Source: Streptomyces sp. CB02058
Lineage (GTDB): Bacteria > Actinomycetota > Actinomycetes > Streptomycetales > Streptomycetaceae
Assembly: GCF_001905505.1 (NCBI RefSeq)
Contig: NZ_LIPG01000004.1
Span: forward strand, 62,001 to 126,000
Direction of reading: 5' to 3'
DNA length: 64,000 bases
The translations under genes and the position numbers were made by a program. Under the pieces are notes generated by a model that was given only the letters and a program-made list of their open reading frames with translations, had not been told where the DNA came from and searched no databases. Positions 25,426-34,203 of the stretch are shown here, in pieces (positions within the stretch are counted from its first letter, which is position 1; the number at the start of each line of letters is the position of its first letter).

Positions 25426-26277
25426 ATGAGCGTGCAGACTTTCCCGGGCATCGACGTGAGCGAACTGGACGTCGACGTGTCCCCGGACGTGGAAGCCCTG
25501 TACAGGGACGGCATCACCGCACGCAAGGGCGCCTTCACCGAGGCGTGGGCGGATCGGCTGGGCGAGGACGTGAACACGGCGTTCGAGGAAGCCATGGGCC
25601 GCCCCGGGGGCGCTGTCGGACGTGGCCCCAACCGGTTCTACGTCGAGATCCACCCCGAGCAGATCAGGGGGTTCACGGAGCTGGTGGAGCACCCCTGGGT
25701 GCGCTCCCTCTGTGCCGCGACACTGGGGCCGGACTACCGCATCGTCGAGCTCGGATTCGACGTCCCGCTGGCAGGCGCCGTCAATCAGCCGTGGCACCGC
25801 GACTTCCCCGTCCCCGACGAAACCCGTCGCGAACGGCGCCTCACCTCGCTCGCCTTCAACGTGACCACCGTCGACACGGCCGAGGACATGGGGCCGTTCG
25901 AGATCGCGCTGGGCACCCAGTGGGACGACGGTCCCGAGTTCGAGCACGGCATGTTCCCGCCCAAGTCGCATTACTCCCGCTACCAGGAGCGAGCGGTCCG
26001 CAAGTATCCCCGGCGCGGCGACATCTCGGCCCGGACCGCCTTGACGATCCATCGCGGGACGACCAACCACTCCCCCGCGGCCCGCCCCGTCCTGGTCCTC
26101 GGCGTGGACGGGCCGGAGGCGAACAACAGCGACCGCCACGACACCGCAGTCACCCGCGCCTACTGGGACGGGCTGCCCGCCCGGGTGCGCCGGCACCTCG
26201 GCTGCCCCGTCGTGGACGAACTGACGCCCCTGACGCAGAAGCACACCATCGAGGGCCTGGTCATGGGAGACGCCTGA
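25426..26277 (+). CDS. Phytanoyl-CoA dioxygenase family (Fe(II)/2-oxoglutarate) oxygenase
   Basis: A 283-residue cupin-fold oxygenase. Iron ligands are H124 and D126 in QPWHRDFP and the distal H209 in TIHRGTTNHS; R220 fits the 2-oxoglutarate-binding arginine. Members hydroxylate small molecules, lipids or secondary metabolites. Start ATG 25426 has AAGGAG 8 bases upstream. The gene is divergent from the LacI regulator, and a perfect inverted repeat lies in its promoter region, so inducible expression by an unknown ligand is likely. Confidence 0.8.
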   Translation: MSVQTFPGIDVSELDVDVSPDVEALYRDGITARKGAFTEAWADRLGEDVNTAFEEAMGRPGGAVGRGPNRFYVEIHPEQIRGFTELVEHPWVRSLCAATLGPDYRIVELGFDVPLAGAVNQPWHRDFPVPDETRRERRLTSLAFNVTTVDTAEDMGPFEIALGTQWDDGPEFEHGMFPPKSHYSRYQERAVRKYPRRGDISARTALTIHRGTTNHSPAARPVLVLGVDGPEANNSDRHDTAVTRAYWDGLPARVRRHLGCPVVDELTPLTQKHTIEGLVMGDA

Positions 26278-26409
26278 AGTCGCCACGACGGCACCGGAGA
26301 TGACGTCCGTACCGGCACAGCACGTCAGCCACTCCGCCAGGTTCCGGTCAGTGCCCGCATTCCGACGGCTTGGTGCCGGAGAGGCGCGTGGGCCAGAAGC
26401 GGCTGCGCG

Positions 26410-26838
26410 CTAGGAAGCGCGTGCGTCGTGGTTCTCGCGCTCGGCGAGGACTTGTTCCATGTGGGTCTGGGCCCAATGTCTGAGCCCGCGGGTCAGGTGG
26501 TGGAGTGAGAGGCCGAGGTCTGTCAGCTCGTAGGTGACGGTGACGGGGACCGTGGGTGTCACGGTGCGGATGAGCAACCCGTCGCGTTCGAGAGCCCGTA
26601 GCGTCTGGGTCAACATCTTCTGGCTCACGCCAACCAGCAGCCGGGCCAGTTCGGAGTAGCGCATCATCTTCGGAGCGTGCGCTGCGCCGGACTTTTCGGG
26701 CGTGTCACCGCCCAGCGCACACAGGATCAGGACGACCCACTTGTCCGAGATCCGGCCGAGGAGCTGACGACTGGGGCAGACCGCCAGGAACGCGTTGTAC
26801 TCCGCCTTGGCCTGCGCCTTCCGGTCGGCCTTCGACAT
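26410..26838 (-). CDS. HxlR-family transcriptional regulator
   Basis: A 142-residue winged-helix regulator. CPSRQLLGRISDKWVVLILCAL, with the redox-capable cysteine (C21) near the N-terminus, then MRYSELARLLVGVSQKMLTQTLRALERDGLL and YELTDLGLSL, are diagnostic of HxlR/DUF24. C21 is at the place of the sensing cysteine in YodB/HypR-type thiol-stress regulators. The start is ATG 26838 with GGCGGAG upstream. It is divergent from an aldo/keto reductase, the classic arrangement for electrophile or aldehyde response. Confidence 0.88.
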   Translation of the reverse strand: MSKADRKAQAKAEYNAFLAVCPSRQLLGRISDKWVVLILCALGGDTPEKSGAAHAPKMMRYSELARLLVGVSQKMLTQTLRALERDGLLIRTVTPTVPVTVTYELTDLGLSLHHLTRGLRHWAQTHMEQVLAERENHDARAS

Positions 26839-26867
26839 CGTCACGGATCTCCGCCTTTCGCCTTGGG

Positions 26868-26895
26868 TTGTTACGCACTTCAGAGTGCCTACTTC
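26868..26895 (+). promoter_or_regulatory. Candidate promoter of the aldo/keto reductase
   Basis: -35 TTGTTA (26868-26873), 16-base spacer, -10 TACTTC (26890-26895); the -10 overlaps the palindrome at 26891-26907. Confidence 0.35.
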
Positions 26896-26907
26896 CCGAC
26901 GGGAAGT
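26891..26907. promoter_or_regulatory. HxlR operator
   Basis: Perfect palindrome ACTTCCCG-A-CGGGAAGT in the divergent region between the HxlR gene and the aldo/keto reductase. The ACTT...AAGT ends match the general form of known DUF24/HxlR sites. Confidence 0.7.
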
Positions 26908-26973
26908 TCCTCTCCAACACTGATGCAAGGGGGCTGGAAACACCACCCCGTGCATGAAGTGAAAGGCACCACG

Positions 26974-27846
26974 ATGAACACGACCTCCACACCTCTTCCC
27001 GGCGGATCCTGGACGCTGGGCGACTCGTCCGTCACCCGGTTCGGCTACGGCGCGATGCAGCTCGCCGGGCCGTGGGTCATGGGACCGCCCGCCGATCACG
27101 ACGGCGCCCTGGCCGTGCTGCGCGAAGCAGCCGGCCTTGGGATCACCCACATCGACACCAGCGAAGCCTACGGACCGCGCATCACGAACGAGCTGATCCG
27201 CGAAGCGCTGCACCCCTACCCGGCGCCGCTGTTCGTCGCCACCAAGGTGGGTGCGACCCGCGACGCGCAGGGCGGCTGGCCCACGGCGCGGCGCCCCGAG
27301 GACCTGCGCAAGCAGGTCCATGAAAACCTCGAATCCCTCGGCGTCGACACCCTCGACCTGGTCAACATGCGCATGGGCGACGCTCAGGGGCCCCGGCCCG
27401 GCTCGATCGCCGAAGCATTCGAGACGCTCGTCGAACTCCAGCAAGAAGGACTGATCCGCCACCTCGGCGTCAGCAATGTCACCGGCGAGCAGGTCTCCGA
27501 GGCGCGAAGCATCGCCCCGATCGTGTGCGTGCAGAACCTGTACAACCTCGCCCACCGCCACGACGACGACCTCGTGGATCATCTCGCCGCCCACGGCATC
27601 GCCTACGTGCCGTTCTTCCCCCTGGGAGGCTTCACGCCACTGCAGTCCGAGGCCCTCTCACGGGTCGCGGACCGTCTGAGCACGACGCCCATGTCGGTCG
27701 CGCTGGCCTGGCTGATGCAGCGGTCGCCGAACATCCTCCTCATCCCCGGCACTTCGTCCACAGCCCACCTGCGCGAGAACATCGCAGGCGCCGGTCTCTC
27801 CCTCTCGGACGAGAACGTGGCCGAACTGGACAGCATCGGCCGATGA
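26974..27846 (+). CDS. Aldo/keto reductase
   Basis: A 290-residue NADPH-dependent reductase with the (beta/alpha)8 fold. The catalytic Asp and Tyr are in HIDTSEAYGP, the Lys in LFVATKVG; the usual catalytic His is replaced: VDTLDLVNMRMGD has Asn where H-x-x is expected, as in the group of oxidoreductases acting on pyridoxal-like or quinone substrates. The NADPH-binding end PGTSSTAHLRENI is present. It probably detoxifies a carbonyl compound sensed by the divergent HxlR regulator. Start ATG 26974, with GAAAGG upstream. Confidence 0.85.
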   Translation: MNTTSTPLPGGSWTLGDSSVTRFGYGAMQLAGPWVMGPPADHDGALAVLREAAGLGITHIDTSEAYGPRITNELIREALHPYPAPLFVATKVGATRDAQGGWPTARRPEDLRKQVHENLESLGVDTLDLVNMRMGDAQGPRPGSIAEAFETLVELQQEGLIRHLGVSNVTGEQVSEARSIAPIVCVQNLYNLAHRHDDDLVDHLAAHGIAYVPFFPLGGFTPLQSEALSRVADRLSTTPMSVALAWLMQRSPNILLIPGTSSTAHLRENIAGAGLSLSDENVAELDSIGR

Positions 27847-28020
27847 ACAGCACATCGCGGTGGCAGGTGCCCGTCGGGCGACTGCTCGGATGAGGCCGGC
27901 GGTGCCGCGCCTGAGGCGCTCCGACCGGTCTTCTGCGTGATGATTGACGGGAAAGTCACCGCCGCAGCACACGTGAGCCGGGGCCGTTCCGCCGAGCCGG
28001 CTCGGAAGGGGGCGGCCGCC

Positions 28021-28959
28021 ATGCCTACCTCCGGAACGAAGAGATCGGCCGCCGCCGCACTCGCCGTACTCACCCTCGTCATCACCGCGGCCTGCGGCAG
28101 CTCGGGCGGAGGGGAGACAAGTCCCCCTTCGGCATCCGCACCACGCGCCGACGTCCTCGCCGTGAAGATCGACAACGTAGCCGCGGCCCGGCCGCCGACC
28201 GGGCTCGAGGAGGCCGACATCGTCTACGTGGAGCAGGTGGAGGCAGGCCTCAGCCGCATACTCGCCGCCTACTCCTCCGACGTGCCGTCCGTCATCGGCC
28301 CGGTACGCAGCGCTCGGGAAACCGATCTGGAGCTTCTCCGGCAGTTCGACAAGCCCACGCTCGCGTACTCGGGCGCCCAGTCCGCCCTTCGGCCGTCGAT
28401 CGAAGCGGCCCCTCTGGACGCACTGCCGCCGTCAAAAGCACCGCAGGCCTATTTCCGCAGCGCAGACCGCGCCGCACCGCACAATCTCTACCTGCGCCCA
28501 GGGGACATCCCCCACGCCGGCACCGGGGTGAACGCGGCCGAGGACCTCGGGCTCCGCTTCGCCGCACCCCCCTCGGGCGGCACACCCGTCAGCGGGCGCA
28601 CCGTGTCCTACCCGTCGGCGCGGTTCACCTTCACCTGGTCCCCGGACGGGGATCAGTGGCTGGTGAGCATGGACGGCGCCCCTGCCCGTACGGCCTCCGG
28701 GGACCGGCTCGCGGCAGCCACAGTGGTTCTGCAGAACGTGGACGTGCAGGACTCGCGCTTCCGGGACCGAGGGGGCAACACCTCGCCCTTCAGCGCGACC
28801 GTGGGGTCCGGCTCGGCGGCAGTCCTGCGTGACGGCAAGTCGTACGACGTGGCATGGGAGCGGAACACCGCCGAGTCGGCGACCGGCTTCACCACCAGGG
28901 ACGGCGAGCCGATGACGTTCGCAACCGGCCAGGTCTGGATCGTGCTGGTACCGAACTGA
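28021..28959 (+). CDS. DUF3048 domain lipoprotein (YerB-like)
   Basis: A 312-residue lipoprotein: signal peptide with lipobox ITAAC (Cys25), a Ser/Gly/Pro linker, then the DUF3048 domain, starting VLAVKIDNVAAARPPTGLEEAD and including YVEQVEAGLSRILAAY and IGPVRSARETDLELL. These are outside-facing, membrane-anchored proteins of unknown role, conserved across Gram-positive bacteria. ATG 28021 gives a proper signal peptide; the frame's earlier ATG (27937) would bury it. Single gene, convergent with the next. Confidence 0.85.
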   Translation: MPTSGTKRSAAAALAVLTLVITAACGSSGGGETSPPSASAPRADVLAVKIDNVAAARPPTGLEEADIVYVEQVEAGLSRILAAYSSDVPSVIGPVRSARETDLELLRQFDKPTLAYSGAQSALRPSIEAAPLDALPPSKAPQAYFRSADRAAPHNLYLRPGDIPHAGTGVNAAEDLGLRFAAPPSGGTPVSGRTVSYPSARFTFTWSPDGDQWLVSMDGAPARTASGDRLAAATVVLQNVDVQDSRFRDRGGNTSPFSATVGSGSAAVLRDGKSYDVAWERNTAESATGFTTRDGEPMTFATGQVWIVLVPN

Positions 28960-29028
28960 CGTGGGGCGGCAAGGACGCTGAGCTGCCCGTGCGGGCGAGG
29001 CACGTGGCCGGCGGCGTACGGACAGCCC

Positions 29029-29550
29029 TCAGCGTCCCGGGGGCAGCGGAACAAGCTGCTTGGCGTGTGCGTGTACGGCGATGATGAGCGCGGCCTGAGC
29101 AGCGGCGGAGCGGCTGCGGTCGCCGTCGTCGAGGGCGGCCAGAACGTCGGCCGCGGCCTCCCGCACCGGGTGCGGGACTTCCTCCTCGGCGGCGATCTTG
29201 TAGGCGTCGGCGCGGCGGGCAGCACGTTCCTCGGGGGTGACGCCGTGGGGGCCGCTCCGGGGGAAGACCGCGGCTTCATAGTTGCAGACGATCAGCAGGA
29301 CGTACTGGGCGATGCCCTCGGCATACCCGTGTGCCATCACTGCCGCCCTCGCACGCGCGTGGGCTGCCATGGCCCGCCGCCGCACGAGGAAGGCCGCGAC
29401 AGTGCTCCCGGTCGCCGTGCCGATGCCCAGGATCAGGGCAGTGAGCGGGCCTTCGACGAAGAGGCCCACCAGCGCGCTTGCTGCGGTGGCCAGGCATGCT
29501 GTTCCGCTGGTCACCAGCAGAAGGACGCGGGCGGGCATCATGGAGCTCAT
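29029..29550 (-). CDS. Small membrane protein with long cytoplasmic tail, function unknown
   Basis: A 173-residue protein with two hydrophobic segments near the N-terminus (VLLLVTSGTACLATAASALVG and ALILGIGTATGSTVAAFLV), then a charged, mostly helical soluble tail rich in Ala/Arg/Glu (EERAARRADAYKIAAEEEVPHP). I do not recognise a named family. The start ATG 29550 is chosen so that the membrane hairpin lies at the N-terminus; the frame is open upstream to 29910. It is convergent with the DUF3048 gene. Confidence 0.5.
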   Translation of the reverse strand: MSSMMPARVLLLVTSGTACLATAASALVGLFVEGPLTALILGIGTATGSTVAAFLVRRRAMAAHARARAAVMAHGYAEGIAQYVLLIVCNYEAAVFPRSGPHGVTPEERAARRADAYKIAAEEEVPHPVREAAADVLAALDDGDRSRSAAAQAALIIAVHAHAKQLVPLPPGR

Positions 29551-29718
29551 GCTCTGCAGTCTGCCAGGGCCCGGTGGTGAGCCGTCGGCCTCCTCCCGTG
29601 GCAGGCGACCCGCACTCATCGCGTACAGGACTGCGCGGCGCACGCGACAGGCACGAGCACGGCATCGACACGTCCCTGGGCCGAGGGCGCCACGATCACC
29701 GGGCACCATGCGCCCGAG

Positions 29719-29754
29719 CCCGCACCCGCACCCGCACCCGCACCCGCACCCGCA
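29719..29754. repeat. Hexanucleotide tandem repeat (CCCGCA)6
   Basis: Six perfect copies in a row, preceded by one degenerate copy CCCGAG. Located in non-coding DNA between a minus-strand membrane-protein gene and the glycosidase operon. Confidence 0.9.
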
Positions 29755-29992
29755 CCGAACTGCGGCCCGTGACGGCGCCGTGGCTCCGGTCTTCGCTGGT
29801 CCGACCGCACAGGACCGAGGGCCTCGAAGCCCTCGCCCATGAATGCCAGGGAGGGGCAGGCCCTCATGGCAAGGAGGGCATCGACGGCGCGCCTTGGCTC
29901 GTTCGGTCACGGTCGCGTGCTCGCCGGCCTGGCCGGAGATCCCATGCCGCAGGCGCTTCGAGGCTCCGGCACTCCACTCACTTGTTCATTTC

Positions 29993-30018
29993 TGCTTGAA
30001 AGCATGCCACTTCGAGCA
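29993..30018. promoter_or_regulatory. Imperfect palindrome upstream of the GH109-like gene
   Basis: TGCTTGAA, 10-base spacer, TTCGAGCA (one mismatch across the arms), about 80 bases before the start at 30098. Possible operator; no regulator gene is adjacent. Confidence 0.3.
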
Positions 30019-30097
30019 TCTATTGACATGACTGCGCCCATTCCATCAAAGTCGTCCTCGCCAGTGATGCCCGGTCGCGGATCGAAGGAGCTCCTGC

Positions 30098-31534
30098 ATG
30101 CCCGAAATCCCCGCAGTCTCACGCCGTCTACTCCTAGGAGGGGCCCTGGCCGGCGGCACGGTGGCGCTCGGCGCCGGTTCCGCCCGGGCGCAGCCCGCTG
30201 CGCCCGGTGCTCCGCTGCCCGTCCCCTCGCCCCGTCGCGGCAAAGGCCAGCGACCGATGACCGACGTCCCCTTCGACGTCCACAAAACCGTCCGTGTCGG
30301 CGTGATCGGCATCGGCAACCGCGGTAGCGGCATGGGCGAGGGCTGGGCCGTCGTGCCAGGCTGCCGGGTCACCGCCGTCTGCGACATACGTGAGAGCCGT
30401 GCGAAGGCGCTGGCGGACCGTCTTGTCGCTCTGGGAAAGCCCCGCCCGGCCGAGTACGGCGGTTCCGGTGACGCGTACGCGAAGATGCTGGAGCGCGACG
30501 ACATCGACCTCGTCTACATAGCCACGCCCTGGGAGTTCCACTACCGGCAGGGCAGGGACGCACTGCTGGCGGGCAAGCATGTCCTCGTCGAACTCCCCGT
30601 GGCCACCGAGATCGAAGAGTTGTGGGACCTCGTCGACACCTCCGAGCGCACCCGGCGGCATCTGATGCTCTCGGAGAACTGCTCGTACGGCCGCAACGAG
30701 CTGGCGATGCTGAAGATGGCCCACGAAGGGCTGTTCGGCGATGTCACCAACGGTCACGGCGGGTATCTGCACGACCTGCGGGAACTGCTGTTCTCCGACA
30801 CGTACTACACCGATTCCTGGCGACGCATGTGGCACACGCGGAGCACCGCGTCCTTCTACGCCATGCACGGGCTGGCCCCGATCGCCGCCGCGATGGACAT
30901 CAACCGCGGGGACCGCATGACCGTGCTGCGGGCCACCGCCACCGAGCCGAAGGGCCTCGCGGACTACCGGGAGCGGTTCATCGACAGGTCCCATCCCTCA
31001 TGGAAGGAGACCTATGTCAACGGTGACCTGGTCACCTGTCTGATCGACACCGCCAAGGGCCGCGTCATCAGGGCCGAGCACGACGTCAGCTCGCCCCGGC
31101 CCTACAGCAGGATCAACAGCCTGGCCGGCAGCCGCGGGATCTTCGAGGACTACGCGGGATCGTCGTCGACCGGAGGACGGATCTACGTCGAGCCGGACCA
31201 CAGCGGACACGCCTGGCGCGACTTCGACTCCTACCGCAAGGAGTTCGACCACTGGTTGTGGAAGAAGATCGGCGACGACGCGGCGAACAACGGCGGCCAC
31301 GGCGGCATGGACTACGTACTGCAGTGGCGCACCGTTCAGCTGATGCGCGCAGGTCTCGTGCCCGACATCGACGTCTACGACTCGGCGGCCTGGTGCTCGC
31401 CCGTGCCGCTGAGCGTCAAGTCCCTCGCTGCGGGCGGACGCCCGGTACAGGTCCCCGACTTCACCCGCGGCTCCTGGGTGAATCTGCGCCTGGGCCTGGA
31501 CTCCCGTGAGACGAACATGCCCCCCGTCGCCTGA
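30098..31534 (+). CDS. Tat-exported Gfo/Idh/MocA oxidoreductase, GH109 alpha-N-acetylgalactosaminidase-like
   Basis: A 478-residue protein. The N-terminus VSRRLLLGGALAGG is a twin-arginine signal followed by an A-R-A cleavage site, so it folds with its cofactor before export. The Rossmann motif VGVIGIGNRGSGMG binds NAD. GKHVLVELPVATEIEELWDLV and LMLSENCSYGRNELAML, then GHGGYLHDLRELLF, match GH109 enzymes, which remove terminal alpha-N-acetylgalactosamine by an NAD-dependent oxidation-elimination mechanism. GAAGGAG precedes ATG 30098. It is followed 36 bases later by a secreted NEW3-domain protein, likely its partner. Confidence 0.82.
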   Translation: MPEIPAVSRRLLLGGALAGGTVALGAGSARAQPAAPGAPLPVPSPRRGKGQRPMTDVPFDVHKTVRVGVIGIGNRGSGMGEGWAVVPGCRVTAVCDIRESRAKALADRLVALGKPRPAEYGGSGDAYAKMLERDDIDLVYIATPWEFHYRQGRDALLAGKHVLVELPVATEIEELWDLVDTSERTRRHLMLSENCSYGRNELAMLKMAHEGLFGDVTNGHGGYLHDLRELLFSDTYYTDSWRRMWHTRSTASFYAMHGLAPIAAAMDINRGDRMTVLRATATEPKGLADYRERFIDRSHPSWKETYVNGDLVTCLIDTAKGRVIRAEHDVSSPRPYSRINSLAGSRGIFEDYAGSSSTGGRIYVEPDHSGHAWRDFDSYRKEFDHWLWKKIGDDAANNGGHGGMDYVLQWRTVQLMRAGLVPDIDVYDSAAWCSPVPLSVKSLAAGGRPVQVPDFTRGSWVNLRLGLDSRETNMPPVA

Positions 31535-31570
31535 GCTCCCGCCCCGGCCGACCGACAGAAGGAGCAGCCC

Positions 31571-32569
31571 GTGAGAACCATCAGACCGCTCAGATTCCTG
31601 GGGACCACAGCGGTGGCAGCGCTGGTCATGATCGCCTCATCACCCCTCGCGGCCGGTGCCGAACCTCCGCCCGGGTCCCCTGCCCCACGCACCGAGGTGT
31701 CGGTCTCGTCCGTCGACCTCGACGGCCCGGCCATCTCGAGCGTGAAGGTGACCGTCAAGAACGCCGGGCCACAGCGGATGCGGTCGCTGAAGGTGGCTTT
31801 CGCAGGACCGGTCGGCTGGGCCGTCCAGCCGGCCGTCGTCAGCGTCCCCGGCACATTCGGGGTGGGTGCCGACGCCGCCGCGGAGTTCCGGATACAGGTG
31901 CCCGAGAAGCGCGACGGATTCGCTCTGCGTACCTTCACCGCCACGGCCACCTACACCGGGGGTGACGGCACGGGTTCGGCGACCGCCACGCGCACCGAGA
32001 CGAACGGCGCCCCGCTCGCGAACCTCGCAGCCGCCTACAACAACGTGGGCGTCACCGATGAGGGCGACACCGAGCCGGGCGACTACGACGGCGAGGGCAA
32101 CAGCTTCTCCGCACAGAAGCTGGCCGCCGCCGGGCTGGTCCCGGGCGGCCGGGTCGAGGCGCTGGGCGCCGAACTGACCTGGCCGGACGTGGCCCCCGGC
32201 ACCAAGGACAACGTCTCCGGCACCGGTCAGGCGATCACCCTGAACGGCAGGGGCAGCAAGCTGGTCCTCCTCGGCTCGGGCGTCACCAGCGGGGCCACCG
32301 GCACGGCCTCGGTGTACTACACCGACGGCACCAGCAGCCGCGGTTCGTTCGGCTTCCCCAATTGGTCCTTCGACCCGGCCGACGCCCACGGGGCGACTCT
32401 GGTGGCCTCCGCGGACGGCCGCAACCGGCCGGACGGTTACGGGAACGCGGGCATCGCCTACCGGGTCTTCGCGCACTCGGTTCCGCTGGACGCGACCAAG
32501 CAGGTCGATTTCGTGGTGCTGCCGTCCAACAGGAACGTCCACATCTTCGACATGGCCATCGCCTCCTGA
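31571..32569 (+). CDS. Secreted NEW3/NPCBM-associated domain protein
   Basis: A 332-residue exported protein starting at GTG 31571 (GAAGGAG upstream). A Sec signal peptide (VAALVMIASSPLAAGAE) precedes a NEW3-type beta-sandwich (residues about 40-140, KVTVKNAGPQRMRSLKVAF) and a second beta-domain starting LAAAYNNVGVTDEGDTEPGDY, with FSAQKLAAAGLVPGG and the tail VHIFDMAIAS. This second domain is normally appended to secreted glycoside hydrolases, suggesting carbohydrate binding. No catalytic domain is present; here it appears as a stand-alone partner of the GH109-like enzyme. Confidence 0.75.
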   Translation: MRTIRPLRFLGTTAVAALVMIASSPLAAGAEPPPGSPAPRTEVSVSSVDLDGPAISSVKVTVKNAGPQRMRSLKVAFAGPVGWAVQPAVVSVPGTFGVGADAAAEFRIQVPEKRDGFALRTFTATATYTGGDGTGSATATRTETNGAPLANLAAAYNNVGVTDEGDTEPGDYDGEGNSFSAQKLAAAGLVPGGRVEALGAELTWPDVAPGTKDNVSGTGQAITLNGRGSKLVLLGSGVTSGATGTASVYYTDGTSSRGSFGFPNWSFDPADAHGATLVASADGRNRPDGYGNAGIAYRVFAHSVPLDATKQVDFVVLPSNRNVHIFDMAIAS

Positions 32570-32595
32570 ACGACGGGCGGCGAACTGTCGGACCA

Positions 32596-32626
32596 GCCGG
32601 CGGCCCACCCTGCACGGGCCGCCGGC
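32596..32626 (+). terminator. Terminator of the glycosidase operon
   Basis: Perfect 11-base arms GCCGGCGGCCC (32596-32606) and GGGCCGCCGGC (32616-32626), 9-base loop, 27 bases after the stop. Confidence 0.8.
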
Positions 32627-33012
32627 CTGCCCGTCAGAGGGCGTGCACCGTGATTCCCGCTCAGGCGAGCCGGGCTTCGTCCCGGGCGGCAGCGCCGGTT
32701 CGGTCACCTGTCGGTGTTGAACTGTGGCGGTGAGGTCCATGGGGGGCGAGGAACCCTGTCTTCGATCAGGCCGTCCTGTCGCAGCAGACGGACGGCCGCC
32801 CTGGCCGCGCGACAAGAATTGCGTTCCAGGTCACGAGGCTGATGGTCGGTGGAACACAAGCGTTCGCCGGCACTCGGCAACGCCGCGTGACAGATGTCGA
32901 GCCGGAACCTGCCGTCCCGCGGCTTCTTGATCCTGCTCGCGACGCACGGCGGGCGCGACCGGCAGCATGCGCGCAACGCGTCGTCGGCGCACGGGTCCGC
33001 CCCCGGGTGGCG
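32627..33012. other. Intergenic stretch, nothing recognised
   Basis: About 390 bases between the terminator and the convergent phosphatase gene. No credible gene, repeat or hairpin seen. Confidence 0.4.
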
Positions 33013-34203
33013 TCACCCGGCGTGCGGCTGACGCCACTCGATCATGAGGATGGTGGCGTCGTCCTTCAGCTGGTCGTTCTGGTGCGCAAGGATCGAGTGG
33101 ATGAGCTGGCGGAGAGCCTCCGAGGCCAGTTCACCGGCTGCGGTGGCGCGGATGATGGATGCGGTGAAACCGGCCAGACCGAACTGCGACCCGCTGGCCA
33201 ACCGCGCTTCGGTCACACCGTCGGTGTAGAGGATGACGCGATCCCCGGGTTGCAGCGCAGCCTCCCGCACGGTGCGCGAGGGCCCTCCGAGGATTCCCGG
33301 CGTCCCCATCGGGGGCTCCCCCGGGTGTTCGAGCGCGCTCTCCAGAACCTGGTGGTCGCGGATGAGCAGGGGTGGCGGGTGGCCACCGTTGACCCAGCTC
33401 AGAACACCGCTGGCCAGGTCCAGTTGCATGACGATCCCTGTACAGAACTGCTCCGGCAGCCATTCGGCGAGCGCCTCGTCGACCGTCCTGACCAGCTCGC
33501 CCAGCCCGGAACCCTTGCGCCGCGCGCTCCTGCATCCCGCCATCGCGATCGCAGTGGTCAGCCCGGACGCGAGGTTGTGGCCCATCGCGTCGAGGATCAC
33601 GGCGTGCAGCGTCGACTCCGTCAGGGCGTGGTCGAAGGCATCCCCGCCGAGCTCGTAGGCAGGTTCGAGTACGGCGGTGGAGATGGCCCGGTCGTCGCCG
33701 ATGGTCCGGGGCGGGAGCAGAGCCCGCAGCATCTCGGCGGGCAAGGTCATCGTCCCCGTTCGCGCCTGCTGCACGAGACGGTCGCTGTACGCCCGCTTGG
33801 ATGTGACAGCCATTGCGAGGACCGACACCAGGGTGACGCATCGTCGCAGGAGGATGCTGTTCAGCGTCGCCACATGAATGCCGACCACCCCCAGCCGCTC
33901 CACCCCGTCGACGAGCGGGAGCCAGACCGTGAGGATTCCGGCATCGGTGTTCTCCACACGCAATGCCGCGGCTCGGAACGCCCAGCCGGCCGTCGACCCG
34001 TCCACCGGCAGCCGGCCTTCCCCGGACAACGAGGTCAGCTGCCGTTGCTGCAGGTCCACCAGGTAGACGTCGACATGCCCCAGCCCCAGTCGCACCGCGT
34101 GACGATTGATGAGCGTGGGCAGATTCGTCGGGGCCGTCGCGTGCACCTCCGCGATGAACTCGTGCAGTACGTGCTCACAGTCGCCACCGATGGAGCCGTT
34201 CAC
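33013..34203 (-). CDS. SpoIIE-type PP2C serine/threonine phosphatase
   Basis: A protein of about 396 residues. The C-terminal half is a PP2C/SpoIIE domain: the first metal-binding Asp in YELGGDAFDH, then VILDAMGHNLASGLTTAIAM, LILYTDGVTEAR (as VILYTDGVTEA) and LKDDATILMIEW. The N-terminal half (HEFIAEVHATAPTNLPTLI onward, with LTSLSGEG) is GAF-like without an obvious cofactor site. Such phosphatases act on anti-sigma-factor antagonists in streptomycetes. The start is uncertain: GTG 34203 (GGGGA upstream) or GTG 34218. The open frame continues to 35088, opposite other genes, and is not credible there. Confidence 0.82.
   Translation of the reverse strand: MNGSIGGDCEHVLHEFIAEVHATAPTNLPTLINRHAVRLGLGHVDVYLVDLQQRQLTSLSGEGRLPVDGSTAGWAFRAAALRVENTDAGILTVWLPLVDGVERLGVVGIHVATLNSILLRRCVTLVSVLAMAVTSKRAYSDRLVQQARTGTMTLPAEMLRALLPPRTIGDDRAISTAVLEPAYELGGDAFDHALTESTLHAVILDAMGHNLASGLTTAIAMAGCRSARRKGSGLGELVRTVDEALAEWLPEQFCTGIVMQLDLASGVLSWVNGGHPPPLLIRDHQVLESALEHPGEPPMGTPGILGGPSRTVREAALQPGDRVILYTDGVTEARLASGSQFGLAGFTASIIRATAAGELASEALRQLIHSILAHQNDQLKDDATILMIEWRQPHAG

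Larger units (their letters stand above)
29551..30097. other. Intergenic stretch with hexamer microsatellite
   Basis: About 550 bases ahead of the GH109-like gene. It holds six perfect tandem copies of CCCGCA (29719-29754) and an imperfect palindrome TGCTTGAA / TTCGAGCA (29993-30000 and 30011-30018). Open frames crossing it encode repeats of Arg-Thr, Ala-Gly or His-Pro and look like artefacts. Confidence 0.5.

Noticed and set aside
25312..26286. N-terminal extension of the LacI frame across the dioxygenase gene
   Set aside because: LacI proteins begin at the HTH; GTG 25311 has a perfect ribosome binding site.
29719..29754. Hexamer repeats considered as part of a CRISPR-like array
   Set aside because: Units are 6 bases without spacers; simple microsatellite.
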